Assembly: GCA_043775015.1 (NCBI GenBank)
Contig: JAYVSV010000068.1
Location: 1 to 64,000, forward strand
DNA length: 64,000 bases
Origin: CANJXF01 sp043775015
GTDB lineage: Bacteria; Verrucomicrobiota; Verrucomicrobiia; Limisphaerales; CANJXF01
Reading direction: 5' to 3'
In this document: positions 25,566 to 34,318 of the stretch, piece by piece
Layout of the letters: every line of letters starts with the position of its first letter
Position numbering within the stretch: position 1 is the stretch's first letter
Made by a program: the position numbers and the translations under genes
The notes under the pieces: model-generated
Database searches by the model: none
What the model was told of the DNA's origin: nothing
Seen by the model: only the letters and a program-made list of their open reading frames with translations

Positions 25566-26855
25566 ATGAAACTCACAATCATCGGAACGGGTTACGTCGG
25601 TTTGGTGACAGGAACCTGTTTTGCCGAAGCGGGGCATCAGGTCATTTGCGTGGACAAGGATGCTGCGAAAATAAAGTTGCTCCAAACGGGCGGGATGCCG
25701 ATTTACGAGCCGGGTTTGAAGGAATTGGTGGATTCGAATGTCGCCGCCGGACGGCTCTCGTTCAGCAACAGCACGCAAGAAGGCGTCGAAAAATCTGACG
25801 TTATTTTTATCGCAGTTCCAACCCCGGCGCAGTTGGATGGTTCGGTTGATTTGAGTTTCATTGAAGCCGTTTCTCGTGAGATCGCGGGAGCGATGACGAG
25901 TTACAAAATCGTGGTGGACAAAAGCACGGTGCCGGTGAAGACCGGGGATAAAGTCTCTGAAACGATCAAGCGCTATTGCAAAGCCAAAGTGGAATTTGAC
26001 GTCGTCAGCAACCCGGAATTTTTGCGTGAAGGTTTTGCAGTCGATGATTTTATGCGACCGGATCGCGTTGTGGTTGGCGTCCGTTCGCAGCGGCCGGTTG
26101 CCGCGATGAAGGAAATTTACGCGCCTTATAACGCGCCGGTGATTGTTACGGATATCAATTCGGCGGAACTCATCAAACATGCGGCGAATTCGTTTCTCGC
26201 GCTCAAGATTTCTTACATCAATGCCATTTCGGTGATATGCGAAGCGTCGGGTGCCAACGTGCAGGAAGTCGCCAATGGCATGGGGATGGACACGCGCATC
26301 GGGCGGAAATTCCTCGATGCATCGCTGGGTTTCGGCGGTAGTTGTTTTCCGAAAGATTTGAGCGCGTTCATCCAGATTTCTGATCAACTCGGCTACAACT
26401 TTGGTTTGCTCAAGGAAGTTCAGCGCATCAACGATGAACAGATGGAGCGCTTCGTTAAAAAAATTATTGAGACGCTTTGGGTGTTGAAAAACAAAACGAT
26501 CGGTGTGCTCGGTTTGGCTTTTAAACAAAACACGGATGATGTGCGCATGTCTCCGGCGATTGATCTTTGTTTGCGCTTACAAAAAGAGGGCGCGGTGTTG
26601 CGCGTGCATGATCCGCGCGCGATGGAAAAAGCCAGATCGGTTTTGAAAGATGTCACATTTGTCGAGGACATGAATGAAGTTGCGGATGGGTGTGATGCTC
26701 TGATCGTTGCCACGGAATGGCCGGAATTTAAAAAATTGGATCTTGAACGGGCGCGCAAAGCGTTGACTCACCCGATCTTGTTCGATGGCCGAAACCTGTT
26801 CGATGTGCAGGAAATGGAACGGCTCGGTTTCATCTACAAAAGCATCGGGAGATGA
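25566..26855 (+). CDS. ugd: UDP-glucose 6-dehydrogenase
   Basis: Oxidises UDP-glucose to UDP-glucuronate with two NAD+, feeding capsule and exopolysaccharide synthesis. The 429-residue product begins MKLTIIGTGYVGLVTGTCFA, a Rossmann motif typical of the family; the frame is open upstream to 25416 but that part matches nothing. Further motifs: STVPVKTGD, NPEFLREGFAVDDFMRPDR, the catalytic GFGGSCFPKD (Cys260) and VLGLAFKQNTDDVRMSPA. Members of the UDP-glucose/GDP-mannose dehydrogenase family are close to each other, but this pattern fits the glucose type best. Confidence 0.92.
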   Translation: MKLTIIGTGYVGLVTGTCFAEAGHQVICVDKDAAKIKLLQTGGMPIYEPGLKELVDSNVAAGRLSFSNSTQEGVEKSDVIFIAVPTPAQLDGSVDLSFIEAVSREIAGAMTSYKIVVDKSTVPVKTGDKVSETIKRYCKAKVEFDVVSNPEFLREGFAVDDFMRPDRVVVGVRSQRPVAAMKEIYAPYNAPVIVTDINSAELIKHAANSFLALKISYINAISVICEASGANVQEVANGMGMDTRIGRKFLDASLGFGGSCFPKDLSAFIQISDQLGYNFGLLKEVQRINDEQMERFVKKIIETLWVLKNKTIGVLGLAFKQNTDDVRMSPAIDLCLRLQKEGAVLRVHDPRAMEKARSVLKDVTFVEDMNEVADGCDALIVATEWPEFKKLDLERARKALTHPILFDGRNLFDVQEMERLGFIYKSIGR

Positions 26856-26951
26856 GTTTTAAATTTTAATTTTTAAGTTGTGAGTTGAGGTGAAAGGTAT
26901 GGCCAACGGTTCTGATGCAACTCAAAATTCAAAACTTAAAACTCAAAATTT
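26854..26951. repeat. AT-rich imperfect inverted repeat
   Basis: Two AT-rich arms, 26854-26887 (GAGTTTTAAATTTTAATTTT and on) and 26918-26951, are imperfect reverse complements of the AAATTCAAAACTTAAAACTC type. The second arm lies inside the beginning of the Nudix gene's reading frame and encodes its low-complexity N-terminus (TQNSKLKTQN). This suggests a repeat inserted at the 5' end of the gene. Confidence 0.55.
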
Positions 26952-27345
26952 AGTCCAGGTTTCCGCCGGACTCGTTTTTCGCGGAGGAAAACTTCTCATT
27001 ACTCAACGACGTTCCGAAGATCATCTGGGCGGTTTGTGGGAATTTCCCGGCGGCAAACGCGAGTGCGACGAAAGCGATGAAGATTGTCTATGCAGGGAAT
27101 TGCAGGAGGAGTTGGGAATCGAAGTTAGAGTCAGAGACTTAATCGAAACCATTGACCACACCTACCCGGAGAAAACTGTTCGCCTCAAATTCTTCCGGTG
27201 CGCTTTGCTTAAAAATGAACCGCAACCAATCGGTTGCGCTGCGTTTGCGTGGGTCATTGCGGGTGAACTGGAGAACTATGCTTTTCCTGAGGCAGATGCG
27301 CAGTTGTTGGAAAAACTGCGCACCACGCCCGAGTTGTGGGCTTAG
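26890..27345 (+). CDS. Nudix hydrolase, MutT-like
   Basis: Up to 151 residues from a GTG at 26890; ATG at 26899 is an alternative. The Nudix box GGKRECDESDEDCLCREL continues into QEELGI and fits Gx5Ex7REUxEExGU exactly. It is preceded by VSAGLVFRGGKLLITQRR, the start of MutT-type 8-oxo-dGTP pyrophosphohydrolases, and followed by a substrate-loop region and an A-W-V-I segment (FAWVIAGELENYAFPEAD). Likely a (deoxy)nucleoside triphosphate pyrophosphohydrolase. The first 20 residues are encoded by an AT-rich repeat and are probably not structural. Confidence 0.87.
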   Translation: MKGMANGSDATQNSKLKTQNLVQVSAGLVFRGGKLLITQRRSEDHLGGLWEFPGGKRECDESDEDCLCRELQEELGIEVRVRDLIETIDHTYPEKTVRLKFFRCALLKNEPQPIGCAAFAWVIAGELENYAFPEADAQLLEKLRTTPELWA

Positions 27346-27361
27346 TGCGCAGCGGAAATTT

Positions 27362-28534
27362 TTAAACTTTTCCGTAGAACGCTTCGATCTCGCGGCGGAA
27401 ATTGTTTTCGCCAACATTGACGATCTTAAATTCGCGCTGGGCACTCTCTTCGGAATCGCTGGCATGAGCGGCGTTCACCATGATGGTTTGGCCGAACTCG
27501 CGGCGAATGGATCCTGGAGGCGCCTTTGAAGGATCGGTTGGCCCGAGGACATCGCGGATTTTTCGCACGGCTTCGATTCCTTCGTAAACCAGCGCGATAC
27601 ATTTTTCCGTGCCTGGCTGTTTGGCTGATTCGTCGTCGCACTCACTTGGCGCACGACCTGCCATGAAGGTGACAATATTGTCGAACTGATTGTCGCCAAA
27701 GATCGGCCCGAGAATCTCGCCCAATTGTTTTTCCTCCTGTGGCGGAATTTTGAAGCCAAGTTCTTTTTCGATGGCGGTGCGGGCCTTTGCGGCAACGACA
27801 TCTTTTAATTTCGTGCGCAAGACTTCGCGAACCGGCCCGTAAAAATCAACGGCTTCCGCGACGCTCATGCAATGAACCTTGATGCCAACGATGTAAAGGC
27901 CGGTGCGGGAGAAGAAATCAATCACGTTGCCAGGGCGTCCTGTTGGAAAACGGAAGTTATCCGGCTTGATCAAGACCAACGTGCGTTGCGGTTTTTCGGC
28001 AGGAGGATAATCGATCAAGTTTTCCAAAACGCCGCCGTCCTGGTCGGAATAACGGGCCCACAATTTCAGTTTCACCTCGGCTTCTTCAGCATTCGGGGCG
28101 GCCAGCACGGCTGGTTCGAAGTAACGTACGCCACCGTTTTCATCTAAAATTAAATCACCGAAAGTATCGCGGATCGTTTCGCCGCCGGTGCGATTGGCGC
28201 TGATATTGCCGATGACTGAGCGAACTTTGCGCACGGCATCTTCTCCGCGGAAGAGGAGCATCATTACCCGGCGGCGTTTGCCGGTTTTCGGATCAGGGGT
28301 GAAATTCTTCAGGATATAATCGCGAATGAGTTCCTGGATTTGGCGGTCCTGGGAATCGTTGGAGGAGACGACAACCTCTGAATATTTTTGTACCAGCTCG
28401 GCCGTTGGGCCAAACAAGCGGGCACCGACCAGTTCAAGGCCGGTGCGGGTGATCAGGCGCGCAAAAATACCTCCGGTGCGCGATTTGTGCAGCGAATAAG
28501 GGGTGATGATGACGTAGGCAAGTTGTTGAGACAT
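27362..28534 (-). CDS. Duplicated nucleoside-diphosphate-kinase-like protein
   Basis: A 390-residue protein with two NDK-like halves. The C-terminal half (about 185-390) has LVLIKPDNF (the catalytic-site lysine), RREFGQTIMVN and the active-site His357 in NAAHASDSEE, so it should transfer phosphate between nucleotides through phosphohistidine. It carries a long insertion between FYGPVRE and CIALVYEG. The N-terminal half (1-165) starts YVIITPYSLHKSRTGGIFAR, lacks that lysine, and has no histidine where the active site should be (GDLILDENGGVRYFEP), so it looks catalytically dead. Standard NDKs are about 140 residues. The start codon lies 3 bases after the DUF5679 gene. Confidence 0.82.
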   Translation of the reverse strand: MSQQLAYVIITPYSLHKSRTGGIFARLITRTGLELVGARLFGPTAELVQKYSEVVVSSNDSQDRQIQELIRDYILKNFTPDPKTGKRRRVMMLLFRGEDAVRKVRSVIGNISANRTGGETIRDTFGDLILDENGGVRYFEPAVLAAPNAEEAEVKLKLWARYSDQDGGVLENLIDYPPAEKPQRTLVLIKPDNFRFPTGRPGNVIDFFSRTGLYIVGIKVHCMSVAEAVDFYGPVREVLRTKLKDVVAAKARTAIEKELGFKIPPQEEKQLGEILGPIFGDNQFDNIVTFMAGRAPSECDDESAKQPGTEKCIALVYEGIEAVRKIRDVLGPTDPSKAPPGSIRREFGQTIMVNAAHASDSEESAQREFKIVNVGENNFRREIEAFYGKV

Positions 28535-28537
28535 AAT

Positions 28538-28732
28538 TTAGGTCGCGGAATTCGGCTTGGGCGTCGAAGAAACAGAAGCTGGACCGGCTTTGCCGCCAAG
28601 GATTTTAAACATGACTGTGCCGCAAGTAGGACAGCGTCCTTTGATGGCTTTGCGGCCATTTTTCATGGTTTCTTCGACTGCGTTGGAAATTTCTTTCTTC
28701 GCTTTACACTTAACACAATATCCTTCAGGCAT
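28538..28732 (-). CDS. Small zinc-ribbon protein (DUF5679-like)
   Basis: About 64 residues from the ATG at 28732; an ATG at 28750 adds six. Two CxxC pairs, MPEGYCVKCKAKKEI and GRCPTCGTVMFKILGG, form a zinc-ribbon-like unit, as in DUF5679 proteins. It also has a low-complexity Pro/Ser tail. Its function is unknown. It is upstream of and nearly joined to the double-NDK gene, suggesting coexpression. Confidence 0.72.
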   Translation of the reverse strand: MPEGYCVKCKAKKEISNAVEETMKNGRKAIKGRCPTCGTVMFKILGGKAGPASVSSTPKPNSAT

Positions 28733-28925
28733 AGAACTTTTCCGCAACACGCTTCATGCGCCTTACGGTGCCCATAGCTTACGAGCCGCTTATTAGGAGC
28801 GTCAAGGGGGGAAAAGCCGCTCAAAAGGAGGTTTTAGAATGCCTTCCAACAGAGAGCTTTCGAGCAGAGAACGCGCCTTTCAAGAGCAATTCATCCAGCG
28901 TGGGTGAGCAGTCGAAACTGGACAT

Positions 28926-30014
28926 TTATGCGAAGTCGCACTGCGCTTTTTGTCGCAAAGCGTGATCGACCAAGACTAGCGCGGTCATCGCTTCGACCAT
29001 CGGAACGGCGCGAGGGAGAACGCAGGGGTCGTGACGCCCCCGGCCTTTCAATGTTGTGTTTTGCAAATTGACACCAACCGTTTGCTGCTCGTGCATAACG
29101 GTTGCAACCGGCTTGAAGGCCACACGAAAATAAATCGTTTCGCCATTGGAAATTCCACCTTGAATTCCTCCAGATCGATTCGTCAACGTGCGAACTTTGC
29201 CGCCTTTCATACGAAAGAGATCGTTGTGTTTGCGCCCGGTTAGCAGAATCCCGTCAAACCCGGAGCCGACATCAAATCCCTTCGACGCAGGCAAGCTCAA
29301 CATTCCCTTGGCCAGGTCGGCTTCGAGACGGTCAAACACCGGTTCGCCCCAACCAGCATGAACGCCGCGTGCCACGCCTTCGACGATTCCGCCGACGCTA
29401 TCGCCGGCCCGGCGTGTCCGCTCGATCAGCCGGATCATTTTTTCTGCCGTGGCGCCATTCGGACAGCGGACAATATTCGATTCAATCTCTTTAAACTTCA
29501 CCGTTTCTGGATTCACTTCAGCAATGATGCGTTGAACCTGTTTAACGTAAGCCAAAACTTCCACGCCGAAACGTTCACGAAGAATTTTCTTCGCGATCGC
29601 TCCTGCAGCCACGCGACCGATGGTTTCACGGGCGCTGGTTCGTCCGCCGCCTTGCCAATTGCGAATGCCAAACTTCGCATCGTAAGTGTAATCCGCGTGG
29701 GACGGCCGATATTTTGTCGCCATTTCTGCGTAGGCTTCGGAGCGTTGATCCTCGTTCTTTACCCACATCGAAATGGGCGTGCCGAGAGTTTTGCCTTGAA
29801 ATGTTCCCGACAAAATCTGAACGGTGTCGCTCTCTTTGCGCGGCGTGACTATTTTAGACTGGCCTGGGCGGCGGCGATCCAAATCAGGTTGAATATCCGC
29901 TTCCGTCAAATTCAAACGAGGCGGACAACCATCGACCACAACGCCGACGCCGCCCCCGTGCGACTCACCCCAAGTGGTGATCCGAAACAATTCTCCAAAC
30001 GAATTTCCTGCCAT
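28926..30014 (-). CDS. aroC: Chorismate synthase
   Basis: AroC performs the last shikimate-pathway step, converting EPSP to chorismate with reduced FMN. The 362-residue product begins MAGNSFGELFRITTWGESHG and shows family blocks RRRPGQSKIVTPRKESD, YRPSHADYTYDAKFGIRNWQ, GGGRTSARETIGRVAAGAIA, and GRHDPCVLPRAVPMVEAMTA. Length is typical. It is transcribed away from the FeoA-domain gene. The last nine residues (QKAQCDFA) are unremarkable. Confidence 0.96.
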   Translation of the reverse strand: MAGNSFGELFRITTWGESHGGGVGVVVDGCPPRLNLTEADIQPDLDRRRPGQSKIVTPRKESDTVQILSGTFQGKTLGTPISMWVKNEDQRSEAYAEMATKYRPSHADYTYDAKFGIRNWQGGGRTSARETIGRVAAGAIAKKILRERFGVEVLAYVKQVQRIIAEVNPETVKFKEIESNIVRCPNGATAEKMIRLIERTRRAGDSVGGIVEGVARGVHAGWGEPVFDRLEADLAKGMLSLPASKGFDVGSGFDGILLTGRKHNDLFRMKGGKVRTLTNRSGGIQGGISNGETIYFRVAFKPVATVMHEQQTVGVNLQNTTLKGRGRHDPCVLPRAVPMVEAMTALVLVDHALRQKAQCDFA

Positions 30015-30167
30015 GCGCTTAGGTTAAGGGCAAAGATGCGAGCAGGTCAATTTGATGTGGCGAATCTGGCTGAAGAGTCGATCTGGCGGTTAAAACTCTG
30101 CAATTGAGGGACAACGAATGGCAAAATCGGTGTAGTTGCGCTTTGCGGCCGCGCTAAAGTGTGGGCA

Positions 30168-30455
30168 ATGAATTTGTTCAGCACGCTGGCACAAACGAAA
30201 GTTACGGAATGTAAACACTCCTTTTGTCCACTCAGCCGGATCAAAGCCGGAACCGCCGTTCGCATCAAACAACTTTCCGCCTCGCCTGATATGTCACAGC
30301 GCCTGCGTGAAATCGGCTTTTGTGAAGAGCAAATTATTCGACTCGTCACCAGCCAGTCCAATTTCATTTGCCAGGTGTGCAATTCCCGGCTCGCCATCAG
30401 CGCCGATCTCGCTCAGCTCATTTTGGTTGAGCCAGTTTTCCAATGTGCGACGTGA
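30168..30455 (+). CDS. FeoA-domain protein
   Basis: About 95 residues from the ATG at 30168; a GTG at 30159 would add three. The C-terminal 65 residues have the FeoA pattern (LSRIKAGTAVRIKQLS, QRLREIGFCEEQIIRLV, CQVCNSRLAISADLAQLILV), an SH3-like fold. The N-terminus has CKHSFC and the fold contains CQVC, so extra cysteines are present. FeoA is the cytosolic accessory of the FeoB ferrous-iron transporter; no FeoB is visible in the window. The gene ends 13 bases from convergent hemH, which places an iron-linked gene beside the haem operon. Confidence 0.78.
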   Translation: MNLFSTLAQTKVTECKHSFCPLSRIKAGTAVRIKQLSASPDMSQRLREIGFCEEQIIRLVTSQSNFICQVCNSRLAISADLAQLILVEPVFQCAT

Positions 30456-30468
30456 ATCAGGCGGCCTC

Positions 30469-31536
30469 TCAAACCAAAGCGTTCGAAACACGATCGGTTT
30501 TAGACTCCTTGGCTGAACCTGGGAAATAGCTCTGGGTCCATTTTTCAAGGGTCTCGATCCAGAGCGGATGTTCGTTCAAACAAGGAATTAGCGTCAGTTC
30601 CGTTCCGCCGTGTTCTTTGAAACTTTCTCGCGCTCGAATGCCGATTTCTTCCAGAGTTTCAAGGCAATCGGAGACGAATGCGGGACACATCACCAAAAGT
30701 TTCTTGATCCCTTTCTGAGCAAAGGCTTCGATTTCGTGGTCCGTGTAAGGTTTCAACCACGGCTCGCGCCCCAAGCGGGACTGGAATGCGACAGAGTACT
30801 TTGATTTCGGCACTCCGGCTTTTTCCACAAACGCCTTTACTGTTTTAAAACATTGCGCGCGGTAACAAGTCGCATGCGCGGGACTTTCCACTTCGCAACA
30901 ATTTTCCACCTTCATGCAATGGCAGCCGGTCGGATCAGCTTTGCGCAAATGCCGTTCGGGCAATCCGTGAAAACTAAAAAGCAAATGGTCGTAGTCGCCT
31001 TGGAGATATTTTTCGGAACTGGCGGCCAGTGCCGTGATGTAGTTCGGCTCGTTGTAGAAAGGCGGAATTACTTTGATGACCATGTCTGGTGAAATCTTTG
31101 CGGCCACTTCTTTCACACGCACCACAGCGGTTTCGAAACTCGACATCGCGTAATGAGGAAATAACGGAATCAACAATGTTTCGGTCACTCCTTGCTCATG
31201 CAGTGTGCCCACTGCGTTTTCGATGGAAGGACTTTGATACCGCATGGCTAATTCCACCGGAATGGAAACCCGCTCCTGCAATTTGCTTTGCACACGTTTG
31301 CTCGTGATGACCAATGGCGAACCTTCCGGCAACCAGATACTGCGATACGCCTCAGCCGAATCACGCGGACGCTTCGGCAGAATGGCGAAATTCACGACGC
31401 AAAAACGAATGGGGTAGGGGGCGTCGAGCACGCGACCGTCCATGAGAAATTCACGAAGGTATTTCCGCACGTGCGGAACGGAAGGTGAATCCGGCGACCC
31501 GAGGTTTACCAATAGGACGGCTTGTTTTGACTTCAT
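30469..31536 (-). CDS. hemH: Ferrochelatase
   Basis: Inserts ferrous iron into protoporphyrin IX, the final step of the protoporphyrin-dependent haem pathway. The 355-residue product begins AVLLVNLGSPDSPSVPHVRK and includes LFSFHGLPERH with the catalytic histidine (near residue 190) and the CPAFVSDCLETLEEI block. Between is a cysteine-rich insert (GCHCMKVENCCEV, then CYRAQC) also known from Bacteroidetes-type enzymes. Its ATG overlaps the hemG stop (ATGA), so it is the last gene of a hemE-hemN-hemG-hemH operon. Confidence 0.95.
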   Translation of the reverse strand: MKSKQAVLLVNLGSPDSPSVPHVRKYLREFLMDGRVLDAPYPIRFCVVNFAILPKRPRDSAEAYRSIWLPEGSPLVITSKRVQSKLQERVSIPVELAMRYQSPSIENAVGTLHEQGVTETLLIPLFPHYAMSSFETAVVRVKEVAAKISPDMVIKVIPPFYNEPNYITALAASSEKYLQGDYDHLLFSFHGLPERHLRKADPTGCHCMKVENCCEVESPAHATCYRAQCFKTVKAFVEKAGVPKSKYSVAFQSRLGREPWLKPYTDHEIEAFAQKGIKKLLVMCPAFVSDCLETLEEIGIRARESFKEHGGTELTLIPCLNEHPLWIETLEKWTQSYFPGSAKESKTDRVSNALV

Positions 31537-32948
31537 GCGGTTGCGATGTGACTCAGCTTTTGTGAAATGTGATACTCGAAAAGGTGCGTGGAAATTTTCT
31601 CCGCTGCGTGGTCGCCCGAGAGGATTGAATCGCCGAGCGCAATTCCATCGCGATAATGCCCCGCCATAAAAAAACCGTGCGCCTTCGCTTCGATGTCGTC
31701 CATGAGCGCCTTCATTTTTCCGTATCCAACCTGATATTGCGGAATTGCTTTTGGATAAACAAAAAAATGTTCAAAGACCGGTTCGCCACTCACGCCCAGT
31801 AATTTTTTTAAATCTTCCAAAACCACTTTGCGCAACCGGCTCTTTTCAGCGAGGGCCAATTCAGGATTTCGCGAACCACCGACGTAGCATGTGATCGTCA
31901 CATGATCCTTCGGTGCGCGATTCGGAAAGAGCGCCGAGGAAAAAATCACCCCCAAAATATTGAACTTCTCCACCTCGGGAATCAGCGCGCCAAATCCCTG
32001 GCAGGCGTGTTTCACATCCGCGCGGCGAAACCCGAGCACGATGCTGGCCACGGGCGGGTATTCGATTTTCTCCAGCGGACTGAGATCGAATTTGTGCGCA
32101 GTTTCCAATTTCACATCGGCCAGTTTGTAAATCGGCGAGGTGAACAAAACTGCTTCGTGTTCACGCTGCTGCTCTTGACCGTTGGAACGATAGCTCACTG
32201 TCCAGTCACCGGTTGTCTGCGTGATCGCGGTGACGGGCGATTGCAATTCAACAGCGTCGCCCAATTTGGTGCGGAGTTCCTCGGTCAAAACCTGCAAACC
32301 TTCGTCAAATGAAAACTTTGGCGCATTTTGTTTTGAAACTTCGCCGCTGCGTTGGCGTTCACACGCGCCGAGAAATTGGCCGAGAATGAGCGAACCGTAT
32401 TTCTGTTCCAGCGCATGTAGCTTTGGAAAAGCGTACTTCACGGAAAGCTTGGCTGGGTTTCCTGCATAAACGCCGGCCACAAACGGGTTGATGGCGTAAT
32501 CCAAAAACTCGCGGCCGAGTCGGCGCAAAACAAATTGCTCCAGGCTTTCCTCGCAACACGCGGGAGCGCGACGTATGAAAGGCTCGGCGCAAAGTCGAAG
32601 TTTTGCGCGAACGGAAAAAAGCGGCGTCTTGAAAAAACCAATTTTTGAATCCGCCATGGCAATCGGTTTTCCACCGCGAACAATGAATCGTGCAGCGGCA
32701 CGTTCGTCGGTGTAGCGTTTCCGATTTTCCAGACCCAGATCGCGCACCAATTCGGTAATTTTTGGAGATGTCTCGAGTAGTGTGTTCGGTCCGCACTCGG
32801 CCAGAAAACCATTTTCCCGCACGGTTTGAATAACGCCACCCACGCGATGGCTCGCTTCGTAAACCGTCACCGGAACATTTTTTTGCCGAAGCCGAAACGC
32901 GGCCGTCAGCCCCGTGATGCCGCCTCCGATGATTGCCACGCTCTTCAT
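31533..32948 (-). CDS. hemG: Protoporphyrinogen oxidase (HemY type)
   Basis: A FAD enzyme that oxidises protoporphyrinogen IX to protoporphyrin IX with oxygen. The 471-residue protein starts with the dinucleotide-binding VAIIGGGITGLTAAFRLRQK and ends with the family GFFMAGHYRDGIALGDSILS followed by GDHAAEKI. This is the HemY-type (FAD) fold rather than the flavodoxin-like HemG of Escherichia coli, although genomes often label it hemG. Both ends are coupled to neighbours by ATGA overlaps with hemN and hemH. Confidence 0.93.
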   Translation of the reverse strand: MKSVAIIGGGITGLTAAFRLRQKNVPVTVYEASHRVGGVIQTVRENGFLAECGPNTLLETSPKITELVRDLGLENRKRYTDERAAARFIVRGGKPIAMADSKIGFFKTPLFSVRAKLRLCAEPFIRRAPACCEESLEQFVLRRLGREFLDYAINPFVAGVYAGNPAKLSVKYAFPKLHALEQKYGSLILGQFLGACERQRSGEVSKQNAPKFSFDEGLQVLTEELRTKLGDAVELQSPVTAITQTTGDWTVSYRSNGQEQQREHEAVLFTSPIYKLADVKLETAHKFDLSPLEKIEYPPVASIVLGFRRADVKHACQGFGALIPEVEKFNILGVIFSSALFPNRAPKDHVTITCYVGGSRNPELALAEKSRLRKVVLEDLKKLLGVSGEPVFEHFFVYPKAIPQYQVGYGKMKALMDDIEAKAHGFFMAGHYRDGIALGDSILSGDHAAEKISTHLFEYHISQKLSHIATA

Positions 32949-34318
32949 ATTGTCTTGGAAAATCGCCGCTCATTTTGTTTCGGCAAATACGAATCGAAGC
33001 GCATCGCGATGTTGCGAACGAGCAACCGTCCCAAGTCGGTGACAGCCACGCCGCAGGCCGTTTTCACGAGCAAACCATCCGCAGCCATGTCGTCCAGCGA
33101 TTCCAATTCCGGCGCAAAATGGCTGGCGAAATCCAGACCAAGCAAATTCGACATGCTGACGTAATCCAATCCCAAATCGCACATCAGCCGCATGATCGTC
33201 TCCCGGCGAATCTTGTCTTCAGCCGTCAGGACATAACCCCGGGCCAGAGGAAGTTTGTCGGCGTCGAGCGCTCCGTAATATCCCGCAAGCTCCTTGATAT
33301 TCTGCCAATAAAGTTCGCTCGATTGTGAAACCGATGACATGCCCATCGCAAAAATATCGGTGCCGCCCCGCGTGCTGTAACCTTGAAAATTGCGCTGCAA
33401 CGTCTTCTCCCGTTGAGCGATCGCCAGTTCGTCGTCCTCGCGGGCGAAGTGATCCATGCCGATGTAAACGTAACCTTCCGACGTGAGCTTCTCGATCGTG
33501 AGTTTGAGAAGCTGCAACTTGACTTCGGGCGTCGGTAAAATTTTCGCCTCGAGAATTTTTTGCGCCGGTTTCATCCACGGCACATGCGCGTAATTAAAAA
33601 CCGCGAAACGATTCGGCTTCAATTTCAGCGCATCCTCGATCGTCGTTTCGAAAGTGGCGGACGTTTGATGCGGCAAGCCGTAAATCAAATCGAGGTTGAG
33701 CGAGCTGAACCCCGTTTCGCGAATCCAATCCACCACCTTCCTGGTTTGTTCAAACGGTTGAATGCGATGAATCGCCTCCTGGACTTTCTGGTTGTGATCT
33801 TGCACGCCGATGGACGCGCGGTTGAAACCGATGTCTCGCAAGGCCTGGATGTGATCGCGCGAAACGCGGCGCGGATCAATCTCCACACCGGCTTCCGCAT
33901 CCTCGGCCAACGTGAATTGCGAGTGGATCATTTCACCGAGTTCGCGCAGTTCGGCCGGCTCAAAAAATGTGGGTGTTCCGCCGCCAAAATGAAGTTGGAT
34001 CGCGCGGCGCTTTGGATTCATCAACGGCTTGATCAGCGCCAGTTCTTTTTTCAAGTAACCGAGATATTTTGCACTGGCCGATTGTTCTGTCGTGATGACG
34101 GTGGTGCAGCCGCAGAACCAGCAGAGCGTCTGGCAAAAAGGCAGATGAAAATAAATTGAGAGATCACGCTGGCTCTGGCCGCTTTCGCGAATTTTTTCCT
34201 GCAAGTCATCAAGCGAAAGTTTGTCCGTGAATTGTGTGGCGGGCGGATACGACGTGTAGCGCGGCCCGGGCACGTTGTATTTTTTGATGAGATCGAGATC
34301 GACTTGCAATGGGCTCAT
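32945..34318 (-). CDS. hemN: Oxygen-independent coproporphyrinogen III oxidase
   Basis: Radical-SAM enzyme that decarboxylates coproporphyrinogen III to protoporphyrinogen IX without oxygen. About 457 residues from the ATG at 34318, chosen because it fits the family N-terminus (DLIKKYNVPGPRYTSYPPAT); an upstream open frame to 34675 is antisense-like noise. The cluster ligands Cys62, Cys66, Cys69 lie in FCQTLCWFCGC, followed by LHFGGGTPTF and a region rich in HemN blocks (NLDLIYGLPHQT, RFAVFNYAHVPW). Pairing with the oxygen-dependent HemG means one pathway tolerates either condition at this step only. Confidence 0.95.
   Translation of the reverse strand: MSPLQVDLDLIKKYNVPGPRYTSYPPATQFTDKLSLDDLQEKIRESGQSQRDLSIYFHLPFCQTLCWFCGCTTVITTEQSASAKYLGYLKKELALIKPLMNPKRRAIQLHFGGGTPTFFEPAELRELGEMIHSQFTLAEDAEAGVEIDPRRVSRDHIQALRDIGFNRASIGVQDHNQKVQEAIHRIQPFEQTRKVVDWIRETGFSSLNLDLIYGLPHQTSATFETTIEDALKLKPNRFAVFNYAHVPWMKPAQKILEAKILPTPEVKLQLLKLTIEKLTSEGYVYIGMDHFAREDDELAIAQREKTLQRNFQGYSTRGGTDIFAMGMSSVSQSSELYWQNIKELAGYYGALDADKLPLARGYVLTAEDKIRRETIMRLMCDLGLDYVSMSNLLGLDFASHFAPELESLDDMAADGLLVKTACGVAVTDLGRLLVRNIAMRFDSYLPKQNERRFSKTI

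Noticed and set aside
25389..26528. A 379-codon open frame antisense to the UDP-glucose dehydrogenase gene
   Set aside because: It is the mirror of a strongly conserved gene and has no family motif; long antisense frames arise from the codon bias of this genome.
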